Shown: piece after piece, positions 1-11,500 of the stretch
Position numbering within the stretch: position 1 is the first letter of the stretch
Layout: each line of letters opens with the position of its first letter
DNA from: a virus
Virus record (IMG/VR): IMGVR_UViG_3300010334_000030
Coordinates: 62,001-126,000 of that record
Length of the DNA stretch: 64,000 nt
Strand: one strand, 5' to 3'
Notes under the pieces: generated by a model
The model's database searches: none
The model's input: the letters and a program-made list of their open reading frames with translations, nothing else
What the model was told of the DNA's origin: nothing
Program-made: the position numbers and the translations under genes

Positions 1-882
1 ATTAGATGATGATGCGTATAGATTAGAAGATGATAATTTTAAAACTCCACCAGAAAGCGAAAGGCTAAAATAAGATCCAGAATTAAACACAATAGGTGAA
101 TTTGAAGACGTGTTTATAGAGATTCCATTTGAATACGAATAAAAATTGGAAGAGGAATTTATGTTAAATGATTTTTTACTATTAACTAGAAATCCTTCAG
201 GAGAATTTAAGATCAATCCATAATTTCCACTAGTAGCAGGGGTTCCAGTTTCCCATGTTTCCTTACCTGTTGTTGGTCCAACCACCCAATAAAAAGATGG
301 TGATTTAGAAAATGCTAATGAGTCGGAATCTGATTTAGAGAATTCTAAAATTTTTCTTTGAGCTATCAGACTATTCGTAGAGATAACAACCTTACTGGAC
401 TGCGGGTTAAAAGCATTTAGACTGTTTCCAGCAAGAGAAAAAGAGGAGTCCGATAATACAAGAGTATAGTTTAATGGATTTACTGAAGAATTGAAATACC
501 CAGAATTAGAAAATCCGGATACTATCGGAGTATAGATTCTAAAAACATCTTGTGCTCTTAGATTTAGATCGTATAAATTCCAGGAAGAACTCTCATATTT
601 ATAGACAGTATTATAATTTCCTGTATTTAACCACAGATCCCCCTGGATTGGACTGGTAGGATTGTTGGCTCCAACAAACCAGGTTTGACCTCTTACACCC
701 GGATCTCCATAAGACCCAGTTGGTCCAATACCACCTTGATCCCCCTGAGTCCCCGCTTTTCCAGTTTTTCCATAAGGTCCTCCTCCAAAAGAAACGATAC
801 TAGAAAAATTATAATTTACCTTATCTATTAGAGTTTTTTGAGAATCGCCTCTATCTATTTTTAATATCTTTAGATCTGACAT
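1..882 (-). CDS. Collagen-like tail fibre/adhesin protein, C-terminus beyond the left edge
   Basis: The frame is open from an ATG at 880-882 to the left edge, so at least 294 residues are present and the stop lies outside the window. Residues 35-65 are ten Gly-X-Y triplets ending in GVRG. Ser/Asn/Tyr-rich sequence of the kind seen in phage fibres follows. Residues 1-65 align without gaps to the next upstream gene: both have an N-x-N-F at 23-26 and GVRG at 62-65, so the two are paralogues. Collagen-like triplets in phage fibres usually form a trimeric stalk, with receptor binding further toward the C-terminus. The exact role is inferred. A GATATATA promoter-like box lies 25 nt upstream of the start. 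Confidence 0.8.
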   Translation of the reverse strand, partial: MSDLKILKIDRGDSQKTLIDKVNYNFSSIVSFGGGPYGKTGKAGTQGDQGGIGPTGSYGDPGVRGQTWFVGANNPTSPIQGDLWLNTGNYNTVYKYESSSWNLYDLNLRAQDVFRIYTPIVSGFSNSGYFNSSVNPLNYTLVLSDSSFSLAGNSLNAFNPQSSKVVISTNSLIAQRKILEFSKSDSDSLAFSKSPSFYWVVGPTTGKETWETGTPATSGNYGLILNSPEGFLVNSKKSFNINSSSNFYSYSNGISINTSSNSPIVFNSGSYFSLSLSGGVLKLSSSNLYASSSN

Positions 883-903
883 TTAGGTTTAATGGTTTAC
901 TGT

Positions 904-2688
904 TTAATATATATCAGGTATAGTAAAAAAGCCTCCTGATCCTCCTGTATTTACTGTGCTAGTTGTTCCTGGGGTTATTCCAGTACTATAAGCTCTCCAA
1001 TAAACACCAATTCCCCCTGTAAATCCCCCTCCCGTAGCTGGCCTATAAATGGTAAAATCCATTGCTTGAGCTTTGAATGGGAGATTAACTACTCTATTGA
1101 CAGTTCCTGATGTCCCTCCATATCCGATATAGCCAAACCCATTATAGTTTGAAGTGTCAGAAAAGCTGGAAGGGCTGGAAGGGTAGCCATACCCTGAATA
1201 AGTATCAGATACACAATATGCAGTAAAGCTAACAGATTCCCCGGAGAGAAGGAAATTTCTGCTAGCAGTAGGCCCTGTTGACGAATATGTGTCATTCCAT
1301 CCTCCTGATCCTGAATAAAATCCAATCCCAACATAAGATCCTTTAGCTCCTCCTAAATTTGGAAAATTCGGAGTAAAAACTAAAGTATTCCCGCTAGTAA
1401 CCGGAACTACACCTAGAATCCCATTCTGCTGTGTGATTGTGAGTGTTTCCGTATATGGCTGAGATAATAAATACCACGAAACAACTTCATTTGTTCCCGT
1501 TGGACCACTGGCAGATGCTGTTATTCCTGAGAGATTTCCTGGAAAAATTATAGGCGAATATGAAGCACCAGTCAAAAGTTTGCCTCTAGAATCAAGATAT
1601 GATTTGTTTACATTTTGAGATTTGAAAGAAAAAGCATAGTTCTGGAGGGAAGATGCTGACAATGAATCATTTTCTCTCTCTACAGAAAGAAGTGATCCAG
1701 GTAATCCATTTATTCTTAGTACAGGAATTTCAGAAACAGAATTAGGGTAATTGAGATTAAAAGAATTCCTAATTTGAAGTGAGCTTCCATAATTAGGTCC
1801 ACTGTAGTATCCCTTATTGTAAGTCAAAAATTTAGAATCGATGACGAAGTTAGACGAATTTATCTGTATACCTCCAGTGGCATAGATCCCATTAAATCCG
1901 GAAGTTCCAGTAACCCCGACTCCATAATTAATAAACATGCTTCTTCCTGAGGATAAAGTAGAGGAATCAAAAGAGAAAGAAATTCCACCAGAAGCTCCAA
2001 GAGAAAATGATCCTCCCGGAATTCCCCATAGCAATGAGCTATTATTAATGCCTGGTGAAGTCCATTTAAATACTGGATGCTGTCCATAATCTAAAGGTGA
2101 ACCTGTTTCTAGATTTGTTTTAGAAAACTCAAGAAGTGCTCCTGAATTTACTGACGAATCAGTGGATATCACAAATTTGGAAAGATCCGGATTTGTTGGT
2201 CCTGCTTCTGGATTACTGTCTGAAAAAATAAAAGAATATAAGCTAGGATCTATCTGATTTATTATTAGAGAAGATCCGGTCAATCCGGAAGCTGGACTTG
2301 CATTATCTCTATACCTACTTTCCACTATAGAAAAAACCTCACCAGTCGAATTTAAATTATATCCAGTAGGGGTCCAGCCATAATCAGTAAAAATGCTAAT
2401 CTCACCATCATTGCTATTAACCCAATAGTCACTTAATATAATCGGATTATCAATACCACCTATTGGAGCTGAAGATGAGATTAACCACTTGCTCCCTCTG
2501 ACTCCAGAATTTCCTGTTTGTCCCTTTGGCCCAATCTCACCTATAGGACCAGCGGGACCGGTTTCACCCTGAATTCCCTGAGATCCCCCATGAAGCTCCA
2601 ACGTTTCATCAAAATTATTATTTAACTTATTTATAATAGAGCTCTGATCGTCATTATAATTTATAGCTAATATATTCGTTTTTGGCAT
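904..2688 (-). CDS. Collagen-like tail fibre/adhesin protein
   Basis: This 594-residue protein begins with a short head (residues 1-34), then nine Gly-X-Y triplets (38-65), then a long Ser/Gly/Asn/Thr-rich region. The last 150 residues are especially rich in Gly, Ser and Tyr and may form a glycine-rich receptor-binding tip. It is a paralogue of the partial gene downstream, with matching head, stalk and post-stalk segment (a W/Y-x-N pattern near residues 85-110). It starts 1 nt after the stop of the upstream giant gene, so it is probably co-transcribed and translationally coupled. It is probably a trimeric host-recognition fibre. No chaperone or peptidase domain was recognised. Confidence 0.78.
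   Translation of the reverse strand: MPKTNILAINYNDDQSSIINKLNNNFDETLELHGGSQGIQGETGPAGPIGEIGPKGQTGNSGVRGSKWLISSSAPIGGIDNPIILSDYWVNSNDGEISIFTDYGWTPTGYNLNSTGEVFSIVESRYRDNASPASGLTGSSLIINQIDPSLYSFIFSDSNPEAGPTNPDLSKFVISTDSSVNSGALLEFSKTNLETGSPLDYGQHPVFKWTSPGINNSSLLWGIPGGSFSLGASGGISFSFDSSTLSSGRSMFINYGVGVTGTSGFNGIYATGGIQINSSNFVIDSKFLTYNKGYYSGPNYGSSLQIRNSFNLNYPNSVSEIPVLRINGLPGSLLSVERENDSLSASSLQNYAFSFKSQNVNKSYLDSRGKLLTGASYSPIIFPGNLSGITASASGPTGTNEVVSWYLLSQPYTETLTITQQNGILGVVPVTSGNTLVFTPNFPNLGGAKGSYVGIGFYSGSGGWNDTYSSTGPTASRNFLLSGESVSFTAYCVSDTYSGYGYPSSPSSFSDTSNYNGFGYIGYGGTSGTVNRVVNLPFKAQAMDFTIYRPATGGGFTGGIGVYWRAYSTGITPGTTSTVNTGGSGGFFTIPDIY
908..915 (-). promoter_or_regulatory. GATATATA late-promoter-like box
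   Basis: Exact minus-strand GATATATA, 25 nt upstream of the start at 882. It overlaps the last codons of the upstream fibre gene. Confidence 0.48.
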
Positions 2689-2689
2689 T

Positions 2690-5600
2690 TTATATCTTGA
2701 TTATACTTAAATCAAATTGGATTGAATAATTGTAATTTTTTTCTAGAGGATACTCAAATTCATACACTAAACTACTAATACTAGTTAGGCTATAGTTATT
2801 ATCTAAGATATAACCGTTATTAATCAAATCACTCTGAAGCAAATCCCCTCTAACGGCTTCTTTAATTGATGATAAATTTTCCTGACTAGCAGTTTTCTTT
2901 ACGTATAGATTAAAAGATCCACCCTGGAATGCTGGAGAAACGTTTAGATCTATATAGGAATTTATATCATCATTTATTGAATTTGGATCCCCTACTCCGA
3001 ACTCTGATATTATATTATCAATAAAAACGTTTTTTATTCCAGAATTAAGCAGAAATCTTCTTAAAATTCTATCCAATCTAATGATTCCCTTTAACTTATT
3101 TATGTCTTTAAAATACTGCCAAAAGATTTCACTCTCAGGAAATATGCTTAAATCCAATTTATTGAAATCTACCCCCGAAAGATATGGCCCAACGGATCCT
3201 ATGCCTTTCCCTGAATTTGAAGATGTGATGTTTTGAATTGGTTTTATAAATCCGCTTATTATAGAATTTAAAGAAGATATGCTTGTAGAGCCTGAAGTTC
3301 TTGATATTTCCAAAGTTATGTAATTCGGGGCTGATATAGAGTCTGGGGTCTTCATTATTTTAGAGCCAAAGAAAGTTTTTATCTCCTTCATAGATCTGGT
3401 TCCTGCCATTTTGAGGTAAGTTGTTGCACTTGTGTAACCCCTATAATATCCAGGATCCCAAGAAGATGAGAATAAATTAAAGTCCCTAATTGCTATTGGG
3501 GTTTGACCTACTAGAGGATAAACAGGTCCTTCTGGTATGGAGCTAGATAAAGCCAAAATTGGATTTCCTAATGAAACCTTGGTATAGCTTAGATTTCTGG
3601 AAACCCCAAAGTAATATTTACCAGAATCAAAATTGCAATTTCTATATGATAGATCTATGGAGTGTGTTCCTTCTGAAATAGAATCGATCTTGTCCTTGTT
3701 AAAATGAATCACCTTTCTAAAAATGGGCTCATAGAATCCAGAGTATCTAACTAAAATGGAAGAATATTTACCATCACCCGGATTTAAAACGTAATTTGTT
3801 ACTTTGGAGGTACCCCTAAGATCTTGAGGACCAGTATATGATTTAGAAAAACTTGTACCTAATGGTTTTATTATTTTAGTTGGCGGTTCAAAATAGATCT
3901 CAAATCCATTACTTTTAGAATCAGTACTTAAATCTACATCATTCCAAAAATAAGAAGTGTAAGTGATATAGCTAGAGCTGCTGTTTATTTTTTGAGAAAT
4001 GTATGCTGCTGTGCATCTGTTTAGAATTCCGCTAAAATATTTTTCCCCTCCGCCCACCTGAAAAACCGGTGCATCTTTATATATTACATTAGAACCAACA
4101 GGGACAATTACTGGCGAAGATATTGAAAAAGGAACGTTGAAAATATAATTTTGAGCCTCTGAAACCTGACCAAAATTGACATAGGAAGGACCAATACCAG
4201 TAGGCCAAGGGTACGTGCAAGAAATAGAGGGTACACTAAAACTACCAATTCCAGTTGCTAAGATTGTTGGTGCAGTAGCTCCTATTGGATTCTGTACATA
4301 AAAAAGATGGATCTCTTCCCTTAGATCTGTATCGTAAGAGTTATTTTTAGCTATGTTTATTCTCCCATTCACCCCGGTATTCGTATCAACTAAACTACCC
4401 GCTGCTAGTGATAGATCTAACCCAGAGCTCAATTTGACGTCATCAATATAAGTAAATTTAGATCCGGTAGTGATAGGATATTCTAGGTATGCAGAGAATG
4501 CTCCCGTGAAATCCAATGTTGGGGTTACTTCTAATCCAGAATTTGCTGCAGCTTTTATAACGGAATTTCCTGATGCTGTTATACCAGAGCCTATATTAAC
4601 TCCACAAAATCCTATAGACACAGAACCTGCAGTTACGCCGGAGATTTCGTATACCAGATTATAAAAAGCACCAGTGGCTGCGGAGAAAACATCGGATATT
4701 AAAGGGTCAGCGGAGGAGTTATACTCGTGGGTATATCCGCTAGAAAAATCAGTTCCTGTCCAGCCATCTCCTGATCCAGTAGTAATTAAAGTAGGTGGGG
4801 TAACACTAGTTTTATTCTTAGCAGAATATAAAGTGGTATAATCTATTATATAATCATCAGATTGGATAGATCCTAGAGGAAATAGCCTTTGGTCTTTCAT
4901 TATCAGATTGCAAACAAACAAAACGAATTTTTGCTGGGCGTTCTCAATAACTTCGTAGGAAACTGGAGCTTGAATTATAGAATCGTCCTCATTAACTATT
5001 CTTAATATCGCTGAAAATTTATAATCTTCATAGCCTCTATAATTAGGAATATATTTACTAGTTGAGTTGGTATAATTTTCTACCTTTTTTTTAAGAACAA
5101 CCTTAATTCCTCTAAAGATTGTTTCATAATAAGAAGATGCCGGATTATATTGAAAAGAAGAGAAAAGCTCCTTAGTGTAATTCTTTTCGTTAACATATTC
5201 TTGCGGATAATCACCAGGCTCAACCGTAAAATAAGAAGAAAGATAAAGGGAATCTTCAGGATTTGCACTTCTAGCTTTATCCAGATCTATTTTACCTGAC
5301 AAATAACTTTTTTGATCACCCATATCTTCTACGGGGAAGTTTCTAGGAGGTTGCTCCAACAAAAACCACTCCATTGTTAGATATCTAGTATCTATAGATA
5401 TTTTATCTAAGCTTGGAGAAAAATTAAGTGGTGTGAAAGCTGGGCTTGAATTTAGCCTGTATTGATTACCTCTTGCATCGTATCCATTAAAATAGCCCCA
5501 TTTGTTTATATAAGGAACTATTCTGGAGATGTTAGATCTTTCTATAGTGTAATTTTCCCACAAATACTCATATTCGGTATTCAATTTACCGTTATTGAAA

Positions 5601-8494
5601 ACGTCCAATTTAGAGGCGGAAGAACTTAATCTGGTAGGATCTAAACTTTGAATCCCTATAAACCCATCAAACGTATTAAAGTCCTGATAATAGTCAATAT
5701 TAGAATAATTCATATTACCAGTATATGTGACGTTAGAATACTGAGCAGGAAAAACAACAGGCAAAGAATTCAAAGATGGAGCAGAATTAATAAAAGATGT
5801 TGATCCTGTTATACCATAAAATAAATCTCCTGTATTATAAATTGAGCCAGAATACAGAATCTGTCCACTCTTTACAAAATAAGGTATATTAGCTTTAATC
5901 TCACCAGTTCTATTAACTTCTAATTGATAATACTTATATGTTTCCGGGGTTGGCGTATAAGAATACTCAGAACTCCAGAAATCAAAATCAAATTCCTTGA
6001 CGTCAAAGAATGTAAATACCCCTATATGGCTTTTATTTGAGCTATACACATTAAACGATCCATCAGATCCTAACTGAACTGTTGCAAATTGATTAGCAAG
6101 ATTAGCAACCAGGAGGCTATCAAAATTGTTAAATGACGTTATTTGACCAGTCAATGGATCAATTATTGGTTCGTCAACATACTTAGTCACTTCTAAAATT
6201 TCAGAGGTTCCTGTTAAACTGTTTATGAAATAGCCTGGTTTAACTATGTTTGAGTACTTGTTGCTGAAAACTACTCTACATTCTTTAGTATCCGATCCGC
6301 CAATAAAATTAACATTTTTGAATATCTGAGAAGCATCAGCCCCATTTATTTTAACATATCCTGATTTTGAAAAGGTGTAATAGATTTCCCAGTTATCAAT
6401 ATCATCATCAGGTGATGGACTTAGACTAGTAGACGCTACTATGTTATTTAAAGCTGAATAATAGGTCTCATTATAAAGAACAATATCAGATTGTGAGTAT
6501 GAAGAAGTACTATCCCATGATCCTTTAAATCTTGAAGTAAATTCATCATAGTTATCAAAGATACTAACAGAATAAGATTTATCCGTTTGTATGCCCCTGA
6601 ATTTTGATCTAATAATAGAGGATGCTGAATTATTTGCAGAATCCCAAGTTGAGGTGTCTACACTTCTTATTAAGGATGAAAATGCCGATGCTATTTCAGT
6701 AGTAGATCCGGTGATAGCATTAAAGTAGTACGAAGTACCACTAGAATAATAAGATCCTCCAGTCCAAATGAGAACAGCTGAAAAATCTCCAGATTTAACA
6801 AGATCATATTTTCTTCCACCTTCCCTAATAGACCCATTAGGCCAATATATTTTAAATGTAAGATGCTCCGGGAATTCCCAATTCTTCAAAAACTCAACTT
6901 CAAAATACGGGTTTCCTGCTTTAGAAGCATTTGAACCTGGAACGGTAGCAATTTTTTTATCACTCCCGGTAAAATTCAAAAGATCTGTCTTAGTGTTATG
7001 TATTACCAGGGATCCGCTTGAATTAGAGTGGAAAGATCCAGTAGTTCCAAATGAATCCGTTTCTGGACGATAAGGACCATATTGATAGCAAGAGATGTCA
7101 GTACCAGATGCCAGTTCTTCCGAATATTTTTCAATTCTTTTTAAGCTGTAAAAATTATCATACTTATCTGTTAAATAAAAAAGTTTATCTGAATATTCAA
7201 CATTTACATTATCAGATCCTGGTAGATATCCGCTGGCACCCTCGTAGTAAAGTCTAACCCCGCAAGAAGATGATATTGGATTAGAAAAATTATTGTCATA
7301 GTATCCAACATTATTTACGGATGGCTTTGGAAGATTTAAATTACCCGCATCGTTTTTGTGCTTAAAAAAGAAATTACCGTTTAACTGTAATTCGGAAACA
7401 TCATTACGTGAAACATAAAGACCAAAATACCTATTTATAGTATAGAGATCAGAGTCTTCATCATTAAAAAGAAACTCTAGATTAAGAAGATTTGGACAAA
7501 TTAAACCATTTCTTGAAAACCCCGAAGTGATATAATCTTCTAGATCTATCATTGGATCAGATTTAGAAGAGGATAAAAACGAACTTAGCTGTTCTCCTTT
7601 TTTAGAAAAAACCCCTTCTGAATAGCTAACTCCTTTAAAATAGCTATATGAATCATTTCCCCAGTTAATCTCTAATGGTGATGTGGAAAACCCTGGATTA
7701 TTAAAAATAGATCTTATATACTTTCCAATTTTAGTTGATTCCCTAAGGTCAAATGTTTTAATTACCCTGCAATTCGGAAGAATTTTTTCTCTAAATGTCG
7801 AATCAATATTATCAACAAGTGAGATGTTATTTAACTCATTAAATATAGCAACTTTTCCACTTCCACTTAGTATTGAATACGAATCAACATTTAAAACCCC
7901 TTTAAAAATATCACCACTTTTATAACTCTTTGGATTACCGTATGGATCAATCCCATATTGTATAATAAAATCACCATCCGATGAATAATCTTGGATAACC
8001 TTGTAAGAAGTACCCTCTGATATTTTAGTTTGGTTTTCTGTGTAAGAATAGCTTAAAGGTCCAGGAACTTTAAACACAACAAAAAAATCTGGTATTTCAT
8101 TTTTAACCCAAAGAGGCTGGAAGTACGAAAAATCTTCATTATAATTACCATCAATTAATAAAGAAGCTCCACTAGAATAGAAAAAATCATATTGTCCTGA
8201 AAAATTCTCAGCAGATCTTTTATCACCGTCGGTAAATTTAGCAACATCAAAAACTATGCTATTAGAAAGTGTACCCTTATCAAAATAATTAAATAGATCA
8301 ACGGAGTAACTATTATCACCTGTTATATTAAATCTCTTAAAACGTGATGAACTTAATGTTTGATTAGCATTCATAGAATTAAACCAAACACCTCCGGAAG
8401 AATCAACAGTAATTTTAAAATTTCCAGAAATTTTAGGATTAGTTCTAATTACTGAGAATGATGTATTATAATCAAAAAGTTTAGATTGGGACAT
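2690..8494 (-). CDS. Giant virion protein (1934 aa) with a chitin-binding-type motif, probable tail fibre/baseplate adhesin
   Basis: A very long Ser/Tyr/Asn/Gly/Asp-rich protein with no membrane segments, typical in composition of phage fibre proteins. Around residues 658-702 there is a W-x(7)-Y-x(2)-x-D-I-V-x-Y-x(3)-Y-Y-x-A ... W arrangement that matches the pattern of CBM5/12 (ChtBD3) carbohydrate-binding modules. These modules occur in many phage tail proteins and bacterial chitinases. No catalytic domain was recognised. Its neighbours are a second giant virion protein 30 nt upstream and a collagen-like fibre immediately downstream. The likely role is surface-glycan recognition at the distal tail. 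That is an inference from composition, context and one motif. Confidence 0.7.
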   Translation of the reverse strand: MSQSKLFDYNTSFSVIRTNPKISGNFKITVDSSGGVWFNSMNANQTLSSSRFKRFNITGDNSYSVDLFNYFDKGTLSNSIVFDVAKFTDGDKRSAENFSGQYDFFYSSGASLLIDGNYNEDFSYFQPLWVKNEIPDFFVVFKVPGPLSYSYTENQTKISEGTSYKVIQDYSSDGDFIIQYGIDPYGNPKSYKSGDIFKGVLNVDSYSILSGSGKVAIFNELNNISLVDNIDSTFREKILPNCRVIKTFDLRESTKIGKYIRSIFNNPGFSTSPLEINWGNDSYSYFKGVSYSEGVFSKKGEQLSSFLSSSKSDPMIDLEDYITSGFSRNGLICPNLLNLEFLFNDEDSDLYTINRYFGLYVSRNDVSELQLNGNFFFKHKNDAGNLNLPKPSVNNVGYYDNNFSNPISSSCGVRLYYEGASGYLPGSDNVNVEYSDKLFYLTDKYDNFYSLKRIEKYSEELASGTDISCYQYGPYRPETDSFGTTGSFHSNSSGSLVIHNTKTDLLNFTGSDKKIATVPGSNASKAGNPYFEVEFLKNWEFPEHLTFKIYWPNGSIREGGRKYDLVKSGDFSAVLIWTGGSYYSSGTSYYFNAITGSTTEIASAFSSLIRSVDTSTWDSANNSASSIIRSKFRGIQTDKSYSVSIFDNYDEFTSRFKGSWDSTSSYSQSDIVLYNETYYSALNNIVASTSLSPSPDDDIDNWEIYYTFSKSGYVKINGADASQIFKNVNFIGGSDTKECRVVFSNKYSNIVKPGYFINSLTGTSEILEVTKYVDEPIIDPLTGQITSFNNFDSLLVANLANQFATVQLGSDGSFNVYSSNKSHIGVFTFFDVKEFDFDFWSSEYSYTPTPETYKYYQLEVNRTGEIKANIPYFVKSGQILYSGSIYNTGDLFYGITGSTSFINSAPSLNSLPVVFPAQYSNVTYTGNMNYSNIDYYQDFNTFDGFIGIQSLDPTRLSSSASKLDVFNNGKLNTEYEYLWENYTIERSNISRIVPYINKWGYFNGYDARGNQYRLNSSPAFTPLNFSPSLDKISIDTRYLTMEWFLLEQPPRNFPVEDMGDQKSYLSGKIDLDKARSANPEDSLYLSSYFTVEPGDYPQEYVNEKNYTKELFSSFQYNPASSYYETIFRGIKVVLKKKVENYTNSTSKYIPNYRGYEDYKFSAILRIVNEDDSIIQAPVSYEVIENAQQKFVLFVCNLIMKDQRLFPLGSIQSDDYIIDYTTLYSAKNKTSVTPPTLITTGSGDGWTGTDFSSGYTHEYNSSADPLISDVFSAATGAFYNLVYEISGVTAGSVSIGFCGVNIGSGITASGNSVIKAAANSGLEVTPTLDFTGAFSAYLEYPITTGSKFTYIDDVKLSSGLDLSLAAGSLVDTNTGVNGRINIAKNNSYDTDLREEIHLFYVQNPIGATAPTILATGIGSFSVPSISCTYPWPTGIGPSYVNFGQVSEAQNYIFNVPFSISSPVIVPVGSNVIYKDAPVFQVGGGEKYFSGILNRCTAAYISQKINSSSSYITYTSYFWNDVDLSTDSKSNGFEIYFEPPTKIIKPLGTSFSKSYTGPQDLRGTSKVTNYVLNPGDGKYSSILVRYSGFYEPIFRKVIHFNKDKIDSISEGTHSIDLSYRNCNFDSGKYYFGVSRNLSYTKVSLGNPILALSSSIPEGPVYPLVGQTPIAIRDFNLFSSSWDPGYYRGYTSATTYLKMAGTRSMKEIKTFFGSKIMKTPDSISAPNYITLEISRTSGSTSISSLNSIISGFIKPIQNITSSNSGKGIGSVGPYLSGVDFNKLDLSIFPESEIFWQYFKDINKLKGIIRLDRILRRFLLNSGIKNVFIDNIISEFGVGDPNSINDDINSYIDLNVSPAFQGGSFNLYVKKTASQENLSSIKEAVRGDLLQSDLINNGYILDNNYSLTSISSLVYEFEYPLEKNYNYSIQFDLSIIKI

Positions 8495-8524
8495 ATTATC
8501 CTTTGATTTTATCTATTACCTAAT

Positions 8525-11500
8525 TTACACTCTCCCACTACTAAAATTAGGGGAAACTAGAGTGTCGTTTTTATATGATCCAGTTACTTGTACATCAAAA
8601 GAAAATGGATCCTCGTTCAGTACTTTTACATCTATACCTATTTTTTTAGTATAGGTTATATTTGTGATGTTACCTGTTTTTCTCCATCCGCCAATATATC
8701 CAGCCTTATCCACTGTTCTGAATTGAAAAACAAGAGGAATGTTTATCGCATTAGAATCACCATCAAAAAGATTAGTAGAAGAAAGACTTGTGTTTCCAGG
8801 AACCTGTATTTTATTTGCTAAAGACGGAGCCAAGAATAAATAAGCACCGCACGAATATTTACCTATTAAGTATTCATCGTTTGAGGTAAACCCTAGCTTA
8901 TCTGAATACATGTTATCAGCCCTTGGAGTTTGATCATCAGTGGGAAACACACCAGGGGATCTGTATGAGCTCTGAACCCAATAGTAATTTAATGAAGTGT
9001 CTCCCCAAAAACATTGAGTGTGTCTAAAAGGAGCATATGATATTGCTTGTGTTGGATCTGCATAAGGCTTTACCAAGGTAGGATAATCCCCGTTATAAGT
9101 ATTCTGGTTTCCAACCTCTATTAAATATGGATGTCTTACATCTATACAAAACTCTGAAATTGCTCCTCCCCCTAAAGGTGATCCGCCACTGGTATCTGAA
9201 AAATAACCAGACCAAATATTAGATGACGTTGCACCAGATATGGTTGGGTCAATATTTCGAGGATCGTAAGGGGTCATTATAGTTCCGTTTTGCGGATATC
9301 TATCTGTTACCCCAAAATTTGTCTGAGTTATAGCATCATAGAGATAACTTGTAAAATAGGTATTACTAAAATACGTAGAAAGATTCTGTGGTGCGGATGA
9401 ATTATTAAGAAGGATCTGATCAAATCCAACACTTTTATACCTTTGATAAATAAATTGCGAATAAGAACTTGCCGATGCATAGGGTGGCTGTTGTCTAAAA
9501 AACGTATTAGATCTTCCGTCAGCAACAAGAGCAGACTGTGTTACAGATGTTAAAGAAATAGGAGCATCACTGTATCTAAGATTGGTATCATATCCCGACG
9601 GATAGTTATTCTCGACTGTTAGAGGAGCTCTAGTATCAAGCCCACCAGGAATAGATGATCCTAGCTCAACCGGGGATGCCTGTGAATTGTATAGCTGAAT
9701 AGAATAAGTAATGGAAGCAATCTTTCCAGCGTCATAATTTAAAGGTGAGGTAAAAAAGTCACTTGTAAATCCAGCATTTAGCTTAATCGAAGATCCTTTA
9801 GAAACTTTAAGCTTATTGCCTGATGAATCAACTATATAAACTTCAAGAACACCTCTAGCATTACTTATATTAGACTTAATTAGATTTATTTGATTTTGCA
9901 GATCAGTAAGCTTTTCAAAAAGATTTATCACCACACCATTACTTGTAAAAAATCCACTAGCTATTCCACTAGTATCATGAAAATATGTTTTATCTCCGGA
10001 AGTAAACTGTTGGGAAAGGTGAATCGGAAGACCCTGTGCATCAAGATCAGATTGCATTTTAACGACTGCAGCATCTTGATTATTCACCTTTACTATATCA
10101 GAAACCCCGGAAACTGATAGATTATCAGGGAAAGATATTATAACAGAAGTAGAATAATCTGACACTAAAGGATTATCTGGCCAGCCAGCTTCAGAGACTG
10201 AAGCAATCTGAATTTCCAGCCTTTCTCCTTTCGTAATAGGAAGATCTAATTGATTTATATTTTGCGCATTCCCATCTGCTGTTATTTCTGGAGACCAAAC
10301 ATACACCCCCTTAGAGGTTAAATACTCTTTTTTTCTAATGTCGGTTTTGTATTCAATCCAGTTCGAAAAAGTGCCGGTTTTTAGCGTACCGTCAGTGTCC
10401 ATATATTCTATCGTCTCAGAAGGCTGAGCTGAACCTGAATCGCTTAAATATCTATACCTAACAGAAAATTGAATCACCTCCTGATTTCCTGTCTGAGAGC
10501 TATATCTAGGTAAAGGGATTGGCCAAAATCCTCTAACCCTGTACTTTGGTGTTTCTAACAGCTGAGGAACGTCCGTAGTAAGAGAATTCACGTCAGCTAC
10601 AATAGAAGAATAAAGCTGAACTTTTTTACTTCTCTCCTCTATCAAATTATTTAAACTTGCTCTCAAAGAATTAACATTAACCCCAATAGGATTAGTAACC
10701 TGTCTGTTTTGGGATTGTGTTAGATTTGCTCCAAGAATTGCATTAATTTCATTGTTCTGGGTATTTAATTGAGAAGATGACTGATTAGAAGTACCGATTC
10801 CTGTATTTAATTGTAGTCTAACTTTATTAATCGAATCATCTAAAGATGATATCTCGCTTTTTAAAGTGGACTTAGCCTGTAGCTTTTCGTTTATTGTTTT
10901 TACTGATGTCGAGTCAGTAACCTGTTTATTGATTTGAACAACCTTAAAGTTATCAGAAGAAACTTGGGGCGTATCGGGGAGAAGCCCTTGAACCGCAGGG
11001 ATTTTTTTCTCCTTAGACATTCCCAAAAATATTTTACCCAGATCCGAAACATCTGACAGATAATAGCTCTCCAGTGAAACTACGTTTCCGTTAGAATCTT
11101 TTGTCTCCAGATTATTACTCCAGAAAACAATACCGGATGACCAATTAGATCCAACTATATTAAAATTATCATCTATTGTTTTAAAGAAAATCCCTTGTCT
11201 TTCGTTATACCCAATATTAACCTGAATATATCTTGGTCCGAAATCGGTTGAAGAAATAGAAAGGGTATTTGCCCCAAGAGCTATTGGATCATACCCTGAA
11301 ATTCGTTTAGCTTGTATTGAAGATTGATCCTTGTTAACTGATGTTATTAAATAAAGTGTTCCCCCCGGTGTTGATATTTTATCATTAACGTCTAGATATC
11401 TACCGTCATTAACTCCGGAAAGTGAATCGGTATATTTAAGTGTATTAAGCTTATAATTTCTTCTTGTTTCTTTAAATGTTTTACCGTTCTTATCTGTCAT

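Noticed and set aside
6768-7925. Several plus-strand frames of 68-101 residues inside the giant fibre gene
   Set aside because: Shadow frames in a long minus-strand gene with continuous, compositionally consistent coding.
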